From assembly GCA_949296365.1 (NCBI GenBank), contig CASFPZ010000005.1, forward strand, positions 1-64,000: 64,000 nt of DNA, read 5' to 3'. The notes below the pieces were generated by a model that made no database searches, was not told where the DNA came from, and saw only the letters and a program-made list of their open reading frames with translations. This DNA comes from an uncultured Akkermansia sp. (lineage in GTDB: Bacteria > Verrucomicrobiota > Verrucomicrobiia > Verrucomicrobiales > Akkermansiaceae). Every line of letters begins with the position of its first letter. Within the stretch, counting starts at the first letter, position 1. Shown in pieces: positions 54,819-63,930 of the stretch. Position numbers and translations under genes: made by a program.

Positions 54819-56135
54819 TTACTGGAACAAGTAAAGAATAGCTGCTGTGATGAAAATATTAACCAAAGCGAGTTCGAAAAAGACGAGCCAACCTAGTTTC
54901 ATAATTTGGTCGTAACGGAAGCGTGGAAGAGTCCAACGTACCCAGACAAAGAAGAAGATGAAACAAAATAGCTTCAAGAGGAAAGCGACAAACTGAAGGA
55001 TTACGGTAACCCAATCAGCTAATTGATCAGCCCAAGCAGAAGACACCCCCCAATTATTAAGGTAACAGGATACACATTCCGGGACAAGCCGATCTAAGGT
55101 GAACCCCATGGACCACCCACCCAAGAACAGAGTAATGACGAGTGCTGAACCAACGACCATAGCGGCGTATTCACCCATGAAGAACAAAGCAAATTTCATC
55201 GATGAATATTCGGTGTGATAGCCACCTATGAGGTCGGTTTCACATTCTGACATGTCGAATGGGGTACGATTGGCTTCTGCAAATACCGATGTGACGAAAA
55301 TGAGGAAACTGATGGCAACAGGAATAAGAAGTAACCATCTTTGCCAGCTCAAACCTTCTCCCCAAAGAGGAAGAACTAACCAACCATTGTCGGCCTGATA
55401 TTGAACCATATCGTTCATATTCAGGTAACCATAAATCATCAACAAAGGAATGACTGAAAGGCCCATCGAAATTTCATAAGAAATCATTTGAGCAGAAGTA
55501 CGAAGGCCCCCCATTAATGGATATTTGGAATTAGAAGCCCAACCTGCTAAGACGAGACCATAAACGGAAATTGCTGAAACAGCGAAGACCCAGAGCGGCC
55601 CCATATTCAGGTTGGAAACTACCATGTTGATATTGCCATAAGGAGTTTCTAACGGGCCTGCAAATGGAATGACAGCTGCTGACATTAAAGGCGCTGCCAT
55701 AACGAGAGCTGGAGCAACCCAAAAGTAAGCTTTCCGAACGAAAGAAGGGGTAAAGTCTTGTTTCAAAAAGAGCTTAGCGCCGTCCACTGCGGGCTGAAGG
55801 AGCCCCCAAAGTGAAATATCGCGATCAAGACGCAGAAACTTGAGCAATTCAGCAGCACGACCATTGTGAGGAAGGCCTAGTTTATCGAGGAGACCTGAGA
55901 AGGGAACTTCTTCTTTACTGCCCCATCGGCGAAAAATGGAAAGAGGAATCCCAACTCGATTGGGGCCGACTCGGTCTTGGATGAAAGCACAGACGCGTCG
56001 TTCAACCAAGACGGATACCGGGACGAAGGCGATAGTGACGGCAAAGCACACCACCAATTTAATGATGGTTGTGATGGTGTAGAACAAAACAGGGTTGCTC
56101 AGCAAATCATCGCAAAAACGTAAAATATAGGTCAT
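54819..56135 (-). CDS. nuoH: NADH-quinone oxidoreductase subunit H, with an insertion
   Basis: 438 residues, against about 325 in E. coli. Core motifs are present: VLVERRVCAFIQDRVGPNRVG, LLQPAVDGAKLFLKQDF, ISVYGLVLAGWASNSKYPLMG, AEANRTPFDMSECETDLIGG and WVRWTLPRFRYDQIMKLGW. About 45 extra residues (SIFRRWGSKEEVPFSG to LDRDISLWG) lie between PNRVG and LLQPAVDG, in the loop after TM1, and a further Cys-containing stretch (PECVSCYLNNWG) precedes the last helices. It forms the quinone chamber with B, C and D. Confidence 0.94.
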   Translation of the reverse strand: MTYILRFCDDLLSNPVLFYTITTIIKLVVCFAVTIAFVPVSVLVERRVCAFIQDRVGPNRVGIPLSIFRRWGSKEEVPFSGLLDKLGLPHNGRAAELLKFLRLDRDISLWGLLQPAVDGAKLFLKQDFTPSFVRKAYFWVAPALVMAAPLMSAAVIPFAGPLETPYGNINMVVSNLNMGPLWVFAVSAISVYGLVLAGWASNSKYPLMGGLRTSAQMISYEISMGLSVIPLLMIYGYLNMNDMVQYQADNGWLVLPLWGEGLSWQRWLLLIPVAISFLIFVTSVFAEANRTPFDMSECETDLIGGYHTEYSSMKFALFFMGEYAAMVVGSALVITLFLGGWSMGFTLDRLVPECVSCYLNNWGVSSAWADQLADWVTVILQFVAFLLKLFCFIFFFVWVRWTLPRFRYDQIMKLGWLVFFELALVNIFITAAILYLFQ

Positions 56136-56162
56136 AAACGTATAGGTGTGACTGGTTAAATG

Positions 56163-57902
56163 TTAGTGTTTACGAACTGATTTTTCTTTTTCGATAAGCG
56201 GAATAGTAACCCCTGTTTCGATGATTTGGCATCCATTGTCTCCGATGGAACCCCATGTGATTCCCGAGAATTCAACAATATCCGATGCTATCAATTTGAG
56301 GATGTCGCGAGAACTAACAAGTTTGGAAATTGAATCGTCTGCTCCCAGAGCTGTGCAAAGATCGCGTAGGATCTGCCAGTCGTCTTTAGCTTCCCCCAAG
56401 GGCATGATGGCTCGATTGAGACGCTGTAAGCGACCGGTGACGTTGATCATAGTTCCATATTTCTCAGCGAAAGTTACGCCAGGAAGAACAACATCAGCCA
56501 TCTTGGCTGTTTTACTGGCGGAATGAGAAACAACAACCATGTAATCGAGCAAAGAGAAATCTTCTTCAGTAAAGTGAGCTTCTTGAGATAAGTCTTCGCC
56601 TAAAACGATCAAACCTTTGATGAGGCCGCGGCGAACGCCTTGATGAATCTCATTAAGTTTTTTACCAAAGTTATCGGACTTCAGGATCAATTTGGCTCCG
56701 TTTGTATTTGGATTAAGGTCTTTAGAAATCAACATTTGATCACCATCCCCTTCTCGTGGAACGATGGAAATATGAGAAGTACCAATCACTTGAGCTAATT
56801 GGTTAGCCATGTAGAGTTCTTCGTTGGTCATTCTACCGGAGGCAATAATGGCCATCTTGTTATTACCAACTTTGCGGATTGCTTCAGCAACAGCGCTGAT
56901 AACTGCATCCCAGGTCGTATGGCGGTGAGGAGCGCCGACATCTGTACGAATGACTGGCTGAGGGATTCGTTGATCGGAATTAATGAACTTGTAGTTCAGC
57001 CGGTGTGAATCTGGCATCCAGCATGAATTAACTTCATCATTCCGTCTTGGAGTAATGCGGTAGACGTCACTACCGCGGGACCAAATATTGATATTGGTAC
57101 CTGTGCCACAATTCACATCAATGGTAGGAGTTGACTTCAGGAACCATACGCGCATTTTGAAGCGGAAATCTCGAGAAGTCATAGCGCCTACAGGGCAGAG
57201 GTCGACGACATTCATGGAGTAATTGCTATCCAGCATTTTACCGGGGAAGATGGTAATAGCATTGTGTGTGCCGCGTTGAGAGATGCTGAGGACTTCTTCA
57301 CCCACGATATCACGCATGAAACGCACGCAACGACCACAGAGGACACAACGTTCTTGGTCGAGGTTTACACGCGGACCAATAGTGAGATTTTTACCTTTTT
57401 TGGTTTTCATTTCCGAGAAACGGCTGTTGAGTTGACCGTAATCCGTCGAAAACTCCTGAAGGCGGCATTCGCCTGCTTGGTCACAAATTGGACAATCCAA
57501 GGGGTGATTAGACATGAGGAATTCCAGAACCCCCCTGCGAACCTCCTTGACTAAGGGGCTATCTGTTCTGATCCCCATATTTTCTGCGACAGTGTTAGCA
57601 CACGAAATGATGGGACGAGGCATCCACTGAATGGTCTGATAGCCGTCAGCATTGTATTTGGGTGTTTGTCCTGGTGCGAGACGAGGTGGCATGCCTTGCT
57701 CGACAAGACACATACGGCAAGTACCTGCGATGGCCAATTTAGGATGATAACAAAAACGTGGAATATAGACACCAACAGACTCGCAGGCATCAATGATGCG
57801 AGTGCCTCGAGGAAACATATGCCAGGTGCCATTAATCTGGACATTCACCTTGCCTTGTTCTGAGGCAATGTCTTTGGGAAGTTTAGGTGTATCTTCGCTC
57901 AT
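56163..57902 (-). CDS. nuoG: NADH-quinone oxidoreductase subunit G
   Basis: 579 residues from the ATG at 57902 (MSEDTPKLPKD); a TTG 15 bp upstream adds five residues. N-terminal [2Fe-2S] ferredoxin (YIPRFCYHPKLAIAGTCRMC), the His-containing [4Fe-4S] site near SNHPLDCPICDQAGECRLQE, and CVLCGRCVRFMRDIVGEEVL with CPVGAMTSRDFRF. The C-terminal molybdopterin-like domain is short; the family often reaches 700-900. It lies 45 bp downstream of nuoF. Confidence 0.94.
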   Translation of the reverse strand: MSEDTPKLPKDIASEQGKVNVQINGTWHMFPRGTRIIDACESVGVYIPRFCYHPKLAIAGTCRMCLVEQGMPPRLAPGQTPKYNADGYQTIQWMPRPIISCANTVAENMGIRTDSPLVKEVRRGVLEFLMSNHPLDCPICDQAGECRLQEFSTDYGQLNSRFSEMKTKKGKNLTIGPRVNLDQERCVLCGRCVRFMRDIVGEEVLSISQRGTHNAITIFPGKMLDSNYSMNVVDLCPVGAMTSRDFRFKMRVWFLKSTPTIDVNCGTGTNINIWSRGSDVYRITPRRNDEVNSCWMPDSHRLNYKFINSDQRIPQPVIRTDVGAPHRHTTWDAVISAVAEAIRKVGNNKMAIIASGRMTNEELYMANQLAQVIGTSHISIVPREGDGDQMLISKDLNPNTNGAKLILKSDNFGKKLNEIHQGVRRGLIKGLIVLGEDLSQEAHFTEEDFSLLDYMVVVSHSASKTAKMADVVLPGVTFAEKYGTMINVTGRLQRLNRAIMPLGEAKDDWQILRDLCTALGADDSISKLVSSRDILKLIASDIVEFSGITWGSIGDNGCQIIETGVTIPLIEKEKSVRKH

Positions 57903-57947
57903 GGTGCGTGAATGCAAAAAGGATGAAATGTTGGAGAGAAGGGAAAA

Positions 57948-59336
57948 TTAATCGCGAACGAGGTATTTAACTTGTTCCTTGGCTTCGGGATTGTGAGGCA
58001 AGACAGCATTGATGGGCTGAGTCAAAGCTAAGAATTCTTCCTTGAACTTAGCAACGAATGCTTGAGTGGGCCATGCGGTAGCTTCGCCAAATGCGCAAAC
58101 TGTTTTACCTTCGATTTGATTAGCTACTTGAGCAAGAAGATCGACATCTTCCGGGGAGGCTTTGCCTGCCAGAATACGATCGGTTAATTTGACCATCCAG
58201 GGACAACCTTCGCGACAGGGAGTGCATTGCCCGCAAGATTCATGTGCATAGAACTTGTTGATGTTATTCAGGATCCAAGGCATAGAACGCGAGTCATCCA
58301 TGACAATGACACCACCAGAACCAGCCATGGAACCACATTGTGCAATGCTGTCGAGATCCATTGGAATGTCAAAGAAAGAGATTTCACGGCCATTAAGTTT
58401 GACTGGTTGATCGCAACGCATGACTTTTGCTGAGGAACCGCCAGGAATAACAGCCTTAAAGGAACGCCCATCTTTAGGCCCTTTGCAGAGGTCGTACAGA
58501 AGTTCTCCATAGGTGATTGACCCGGAAACGATTTCGAAGAAACCAGGATGTTTCACATCGCCAGAAACTCCGATAATACGAGTACCTGGGGAACGCTGTG
58601 CGCCGACTTTGGCGTATTCTTCACCTCCCATTTCGATGATGTGTTTGACCTGGCAGAGGGATTCTACGTTGTTGACGATAGTGGGACAGCCGTAGAGGCC
58701 AATGGCGGCAGGGAAGAAAGGAGGTTTAATGCGCGGGTAAGGGCGTAGTCCTTCGATGGAGTTAATCAAAGCAGTTTCTTCTCCACATATGTAAGCGCCT
58801 GCTCCACGATGAAGATAGATGTCGAGATCATAACCAGACTTGAGGATATTTTTACCGAGAAAACAATGTTTTCTGGCTTCATCGAGAGCTTTGGTGACGA
58901 TTTGAGCTGCGATGGGGAATTCTTCGCGCATATAGATGTAGGCGCGGTGTGCACCGACAGCATAGCAAGCGATAATCATCCCTTCGATCAATTGGTGGGG
59001 GTCTTGATGAACAATGAAACGGTCTTTGAATGTACCAGGTTCAGATTCATCGCAGTTACAGATTAAATAAACTGGTTTTGTATTATTGGGCGGGATAAAT
59101 GTCCACTTGACTCCCGTTGGGAATCCTGCACCGCCTCTTCCACGCAATCCGGATTTTTTGACTTCAGCGATAATGTCTTTAGGCTCCATGGAAAGGGCCT
59201 TTTCCAACTGTTTGTAACCTCCATCGTTGAGGTATGTTTTGATGGATGTATCCCAGCCGACGCGATCGATGTTTTTGAGGATAACACGATGTTCCTTGGG
59301 ATGGGGTTCTTTACCAGGAAGATAGCTGATGCTCAT
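57948..59336 (-). CDS. nuoF: NADH-quinone oxidoreductase subunit F
   Basis: 462 residues, NADH/FMN-binding. GLRGRGGAGFPTGVKWTF is the NADH site, ICNCDESEPGTFKDRFI and GAGAYICGEETALINSIEG the FMN region, and SCGQCTPCREGCPWMVK binds N3 [4Fe-4S]. It lies 43 bp downstream of nuoE. Confidence 0.97.
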   Translation of the reverse strand: MSISYLPGKEPHPKEHRVILKNIDRVGWDTSIKTYLNDGGYKQLEKALSMEPKDIIAEVKKSGLRGRGGAGFPTGVKWTFIPPNNTKPVYLICNCDESEPGTFKDRFIVHQDPHQLIEGMIIACYAVGAHRAYIYMREEFPIAAQIVTKALDEARKHCFLGKNILKSGYDLDIYLHRGAGAYICGEETALINSIEGLRPYPRIKPPFFPAAIGLYGCPTIVNNVESLCQVKHIIEMGGEEYAKVGAQRSPGTRIIGVSGDVKHPGFFEIVSGSITYGELLYDLCKGPKDGRSFKAVIPGGSSAKVMRCDQPVKLNGREISFFDIPMDLDSIAQCGSMAGSGGVIVMDDSRSMPWILNNINKFYAHESCGQCTPCREGCPWMVKLTDRILAGKASPEDVDLLAQVANQIEGKTVCAFGEATAWPTQAFVAKFKEEFLALTQPINAVLPHNPEAKEQVKYLVRD

Positions 59337-59379
59337 GGGTCAAAAGAAAAGAAAAGTTGATAATAACCGATTAGGCCTC

Positions 59380-59952
59380 TTAATACTGAGAGATGACTTC
59401 ATCGACCTTGTCAGGAGTCATATGGGAATGGAGCGTATCATTGACCATGATATTTGGACCAAAGCCGCAATTGGCAAGGCATTCGACAAATTCGATGCTC
59501 CATTTGCCGTCTGGACTGATAGCAATGGGATTGTCGTGAGAGAGGGAACTACGATCAATCGAGAGTTTTTGGCAAAAAATATCAGCAAGTTCTTCAGCCC
59601 CTCCCATACCACAAGCGAGTGTCTTACAAATGCGAATGTGGAATTTTCCAGGGCAAATTTGACGAAGGCCGGGATAAAATGTTACAACTCCGAGGACATG
59701 AACGGGGGTTGAATTGATTTTATTGGCGGTCCACAGCATGGCGTCTCCCGAGATGTAACCGAATTTTTTTTGAATGACGTGGAGAATGGGCAAGATGGCT
59801 GATTGGCTTTGCCCGTCGGGGTATTGTGCAATTAAGCGATCTGCTTCTTTGTCGAGTTCGGCGGATGCTGTAAATGGTGGGAAGAATTGTTCACCTGGAG
59901 AAGGACGATGTGCAATAGTAGCCTCAATGGCGTTCTCAGTGTGCTCAGTCAT
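59380..59952 (-). CDS. nuoE: NADH-quinone oxidoreductase subunit E
   Basis: 190 residues from the ATG at 59952 (MTEHTENAIEATIAHRP); an upstream TTG would add 14 unlikely residues. Thioredoxin-like [2Fe-2S] domain with ICKTLACGMGGAEELA and VECLANCGFGPNIMVND. The N-terminal three-helix bundle contains ILPILHVIQKKFGYISGDAM. It lies 54 bp downstream of nuoD. Confidence 0.95.
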   Translation of the reverse strand: MTEHTENAIEATIAHRPSPGEQFFPPFTASAELDKEADRLIAQYPDGQSQSAILPILHVIQKKFGYISGDAMLWTANKINSTPVHVLGVVTFYPGLRQICPGKFHIRICKTLACGMGGAEELADIFCQKLSIDRSSLSHDNPIAISPDGKWSIEFVECLANCGFGPNIMVNDTLHSHMTPDKVDEVISQY

Positions 59953-60006
59953 GGGATGGTCGGTGTTGAAGGAAATGGAAAAGATAAGAAACAATTAAAA
60001 CCGGAT

Positions 60007-61251
60007 TTAACGATCGCATTCACCTTGGACGAATGAGAACGAACCCAAGATAGCAGGGACGTCAGAAATAAGATAGCCTGGTAACAACTTAGGCAAAATG
60101 GACAGAGTGCAGAAGGAGGGAGAACGCATACGCAAACGGTTAGGGATGCCACCACCCTTCGAATCGATCATAAATCCCATTTCTCCACGTGGGTTTTCAG
60201 CTGCAAAATAAAGTTGGCCAGCAGGAGCATTGACACCTTCTGTTGTGGTCATGAACTGACGGATCAACTCTTCCATACCTTGAAGGACTTTCTGTTTTTC
60301 GGGAAGGACTCCTTTTTGGTCGGTAATGTTGATAGGACCGGAGGGCATAGACTTTAAGACTTGACGAATGATTACGATGGATTGACGGATTTCTTCCATG
60401 CGACAGAGATAACGGTCGTAACAATCGCCAATTTCACCGATAGGTACATCGAAATCATAGTTCTCATACCCGAGGTAAGGTGTAAGTTTGCGTAAATCTC
60501 GTTTAACACCGCTAGCACGGAGATGAATACCGGTCAGCCCGTAAGACAAAGCATCTTCTTTGGTGATGATTCCGATATCCTTCATGCGGTTCATGAAAAT
60601 ATTGTTCTTCAGAAGAAGATTATCAATTTCATCTAAGGTACGTGAACATTCGTCACAAAATTCCAGAATTTGAGCCGGCATAGTGTCGGGCATATCGTGG
60701 ATTTGGCCACCAATTCTAGTGAAGGAAGAGGTGAAGCGAGCTCCGGAGAGCTGTTCGTAGAAGTTGTGGATTTTTTCACGTTCCTCATATGCATAGAGGA
60801 AAACCGTCATTGCTCCGACATCCATGGCGCCGACCCCGATATCCAGCAGGTGAGAGCTCATACGAGAGAGTTCTAAGGCAAGTACTCTGAGAGCTTGGCC
60901 ACGTTCCGGAAGTTCCCAATCCAAAAGTTTTTCAATAGCACAGGCGAACGCAATATTATTGGAAAGCGGGGAGAGATAATCAAATCTGTCTGTGTAAGGG
61001 ATGAATTGATTATATTGAACTGTTTCTCCAATTTTCTCGATACCGCGGTGTAAATGTCCGATAACGGGATCGCATGAGATAATTTCTTCCCCATCCAATT
61101 CGAGGATTAGACGTAAGACACCGTGAGTAGCGGAGTGTGAGGGCCCCATGTTCAGGGTTACTGTTTCACCTAGGCCGTCAGTTGTTTCTGCTAGATAATC
61201 AGAGCCTGCTGCTGGTTCAGGCATGGCAAATGTTTGGGTTCTTGTCTTCAT
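60007..61251 (-). CDS. nuoD: NADH-quinone oxidoreductase subunit D
   Basis: 414 residues, 49-kDa subunit lining the quinone site. LNMGPSHSATHGVLRLILEL has the conserved His pair and YTDRFDYLSPLSNNIAF the quinone Tyr. GIHLRASGVKRDLRK and the C-terminal FVQGECDR are typical. First gene of the operon here: no nuoA, nuoB or nuoC precedes it. A candidate promoter lies upstream. Confidence 0.97.
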   Translation of the reverse strand: MKTRTQTFAMPEPAAGSDYLAETTDGLGETVTLNMGPSHSATHGVLRLILELDGEEIISCDPVIGHLHRGIEKIGETVQYNQFIPYTDRFDYLSPLSNNIAFACAIEKLLDWELPERGQALRVLALELSRMSSHLLDIGVGAMDVGAMTVFLYAYEEREKIHNFYEQLSGARFTSSFTRIGGQIHDMPDTMPAQILEFCDECSRTLDEIDNLLLKNNIFMNRMKDIGIITKEDALSYGLTGIHLRASGVKRDLRKLTPYLGYENYDFDVPIGEIGDCYDRYLCRMEEIRQSIVIIRQVLKSMPSGPINITDQKGVLPEKQKVLQGMEELIRQFMTTTEGVNAPAGQLYFAAENPRGEMGFMIDSKGGGIPNRLRMRSPSFCTLSILPKLLPGYLISDVPAILGSFSFVQGECDR

Positions 61252-61303
61252 GGGAATGGACCGTACCAGTTATCAATTAACCCGAGTACAGGGGTGCGGC
61301 CCC

Positions 61304-61331
61304 ATTATGCCAATTGGAATTTTATGAGCAA
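61304..61331 (-). promoter_or_regulatory. candidate promoter of the nuoD-N operon
   Basis: On the minus strand TTGCTC (61326-61331) and CATAAT (61304-61309) with a 16-bp spacer; the leader would be about 45 nt. A GGGG/CCCC hairpin (61291-61303) lies just downstream of the -10. Confidence 0.4.
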
Positions 61332-61437
61332 GTCAAATCTCTCAATTCCCCTAGGGATTGGTTAGGAAAAATGAATTAACTGTTCTTTAATTAGACATGA
61401 GAATGAAGACTCAACTGCACAAAACGGCCTACCTATA

Positions 61438-61464
61438 GTTACAGAGGACAGAGATGTCTGTAAC
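61438..61464 (-). terminator. hairpin after the fucosidase gene
   Basis: GTTACAGA (61438-61445) pairs with TCTGTAAC (61457-61464), 8 bp, 45 bp downstream of the GH95 stop. No T run follows, so termination strength is uncertain. Confidence 0.45.
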
Positions 61465-61508
61465 CACAAGCAGGCAGTATCATTTGTGCAAGGATAACTA
61501 GGGAAGTG

Positions 61509-63863
61509 TTATCGTTGGAAAAGTACGGAAGTGGATTCCCCTTGATCGAGCTGGATTTCTTTGAATTGTTTATTATATTCGATGAGGAAGGTACCAGGAC
61601 GTGAAGCACGGAATGTTGAGGAGATATTCTGTGGGGTCCAAGTTATATCGGCTTCGATCCCGCCGCGAGCTCTCAGCCCAGAAGCTGATCCGTGTTTCCA
61701 TAGAGGTGGCAGAGCTGGAGCGATACTAATTACCCGTTTGCCGTCTTTGATAATTTGGCTTTGAATGATACATTGGGCGATACCGGCAGTGAAGCCGAAG
61801 TTGCCATCGATTTGGAATGGCGGGCACATATCAAACAAGTTAGGGTTAAGCCGGGTTGTCATTAGGTGATTGATGTATGTAGAGGCTTTTTGGCCATCTC
61901 GGAGCGTGGCATAGAGATTAATGAGCCACGATGAACTCCAACCGGTGTGTCCCCCACCGTGTGCGCATCGATCGTCAAGACTTAATCGTACGGCTTGGGC
62001 ATAGTCGGGTGTGTTTAGTACATCGAATTCATTTCCAGGGAAAATACCGTAACAATGACTGACGTGGCGGTGACCTGGTTCTTGGATTCGTTGTCCTCTT
62101 CTCCATTCTTCCAATCTGCCGTTTTCCGAAATTTTAGGAAGGGCAACTTTGGGAAGAGTAGATTTCACTTGTTCGTAAAGTTCGTCGTCCGTTTTTTGAA
62201 GGATTTCGCAGGCTTCAAGGTAATTTCTTAGGCTTTCGCGGGCAATCAAGAGGTCGTGAGTGGTACCATTACTGATGGCGGCTGATTGTTCCTTGCCGTC
62301 TTGATCCGTGTAAATAAATCCTACTTCAGGGGAGATAGATGGCCCCGTAATGAGTTCTCCAGATTCTGGTTCTGGTTGAAGCCAAGCTAATAGAAAACGA
62401 ACGTTTTCTCTGAGGAGGGGAAGCGACTTTGCTAGATATTGAACATCGCCTCCGAATCTATAATGTTCCAGAATGTGAGAAGAAGCCCATGCTCCATTGA
62501 GCAAGGAGGTGGAAGAAGTTAAGAATTGATGCCTGAAATAGGTTTCTCCCCAACAATCAGTGTTATGTCCGCAACAGAATCCTGGATAGCCTAGTGACTT
62601 AGCCATTCTCTGCCCACCAGGAAGCATTCTGTTGATGAAATCAGTAAATGGCTGGTGAAACTCGCCTAAGTTGGTCACTTCTACGGGCCAATAATTCATT
62701 TGGCAATTAATGTTTAAGAAATAACAAGATTGCCAAGGAGGAACGAGTTCGGGATTCCATAGTCCTTGCAGCGTGGCTGGCAACCCACCAGGTCTTGAAC
62801 TTGAAATGACACAATATCTCCCGAATTGGAATAACTGTTCGATGAGATCGGGGTCATTCCCTCCTTTTTTGAGACGTTCAACTCGTTCGGGGGTTGTCAT
62901 GTTTTGGATGGCTGTCGGACTATCTCCTAAATCGATCTGGCACCGCTCCATCAGAGGGGCATAATAGGATTGGGCTTCTCGAATTAACTGACTCCATCCG
63001 TTCTTTTGCGCATTATTGAGAATTGAAATATTTTTTTTGCTTAGGTCGATTTGGAGTGGTTGAGCTGGGGAATTAATGTTATAATCTGTTGATGTAGAAG
63101 CAAGTAGGATAAGTTCTCGACCGCCTGTAACGATGAGTTTATTGTTATCTTTTTGCATCGTGCCGCCGATTGGGATGAGGCGGACTCTTGTTTCGAATTT
63201 GGTGCCATTGTTAGGGGCTTGTCCTTGGAGGATCAGTTCCCCGCGTTCGAGGTCAATAGAACCAGTAAGAGCAGGTTGATTTGAGGCCTTGGGGCGGTCG
63301 AGAGAGAAAGTGAGACGAAGAGTCTTTCCGGAATCAATGGTGAAGCGAGCGGCGATGCAATCTGTTTTAGGTGCAGCAATAACTTGCATGTTTTGAGGAC
63401 CATCTGGCAAAATAAATCCATTGGAAACTATCCCGTTTTTCATATCAAGCGAGCGGTTGATATGAAAAGGGGTATCGCCAGATGGAAAACCTATGTGCAG
63501 AAATCCGGCGGGGAGATAACTACCACTTTCGGAATTAGGGGTAAGAATTTGATTGAGGAAAACTTTATCAGCTTCCTGGTATTGAGCTTTGTTGCAGAAT
63601 TCGCGTGCCTGACGGATGCCTTGAGCTGCATTTGGTGGAATGGAATAGATCTTTTTAGAGAAAATGGAGCTTTCGTTGAGCAAGATCGTCGCTTCAGGAA
63701 AACCATGATAGACAAGTGCGGCGACACGGCCATTGCCGACGCCATATCCTTGGTCCCAGTGAGGAGCAGGCGCGGTATCTCGCAGTACAAGGTTGGTTGG
63801 TGTACCTGACGAATAAACACTGCACACAAGAGAAGCAAACAATAGAGGGAAAAGACGGTTCAT
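61509..63863 (-). CDS. secreted GH95 alpha-L-fucosidase
   Basis: 784 residues, full length for GH95. Residues 1-19 form a signal peptide. The N-terminal beta domain begins APAPHWDQGYGVGNGRVAAL. The (alpha/alpha)6 barrel shows LNINCQMNYWPVEVTNLGEF (the Asn pair that assists catalysis), GPSISPEVGF (candidate catalytic Glu) and FQIDGNFGFTAGIAQ (Asp near the site); GHRHVSHCYGIFPGNEFD is another family landmark. GH95 enzymes mainly release alpha-1,2-linked fucose by inversion, as on mucin or milk glycans. It is monocistronic, with tandem dyad repeats directly upstream. Confidence 0.94.
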   Translation of the reverse strand: MNRLFPLLFASLVCSVYSSGTPTNLVLRDTAPAPHWDQGYGVGNGRVAALVYHGFPEATILLNESSIFSKKIYSIPPNAAQGIRQAREFCNKAQYQEADKVFLNQILTPNSESGSYLPAGFLHIGFPSGDTPFHINRSLDMKNGIVSNGFILPDGPQNMQVIAAPKTDCIAARFTIDSGKTLRLTFSLDRPKASNQPALTGSIDLERGELILQGQAPNNGTKFETRVRLIPIGGTMQKDNNKLIVTGGRELILLASTSTDYNINSPAQPLQIDLSKKNISILNNAQKNGWSQLIREAQSYYAPLMERCQIDLGDSPTAIQNMTTPERVERLKKGGNDPDLIEQLFQFGRYCVISSSRPGGLPATLQGLWNPELVPPWQSCYFLNINCQMNYWPVEVTNLGEFHQPFTDFINRMLPGGQRMAKSLGYPGFCCGHNTDCWGETYFRHQFLTSSTSLLNGAWASSHILEHYRFGGDVQYLAKSLPLLRENVRFLLAWLQPEPESGELITGPSISPEVGFIYTDQDGKEQSAAISNGTTHDLLIARESLRNYLEACEILQKTDDELYEQVKSTLPKVALPKISENGRLEEWRRGQRIQEPGHRHVSHCYGIFPGNEFDVLNTPDYAQAVRLSLDDRCAHGGGHTGWSSSWLINLYATLRDGQKASTYINHLMTTRLNPNLFDMCPPFQIDGNFGFTAGIAQCIIQSQIIKDGKRVISIAPALPPLWKHGSASGLRARGGIEADITWTPQNISSTFRASRPGTFLIEYNKQFKEIQLDQGESTSVLFQR

Positions 63864-63884
63864 AGATGTTTTGAATTAATAACG

Positions 63885-63930
63885 GATTAAAGATGGCATA
63901 TCTTTCAGATTAAAGATGGCATATCTTTCA
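63885..63930 (-). repeat. tandem 23-bp repeat with dyads upstream of the fucosidase gene
   Basis: Two exact, adjacent copies (63885-63907 and 63908-63930). Each holds AAAGAT-GGCAT-ATCTTT, an inverted repeat with 6-bp arms and a 5-bp centre. They begin 22 bp upstream of the GH95 start codon. The layout suggests two operator sites or a recent slip duplication of one. The remaining bases to 64000 show nothing further. Confidence 0.8.
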
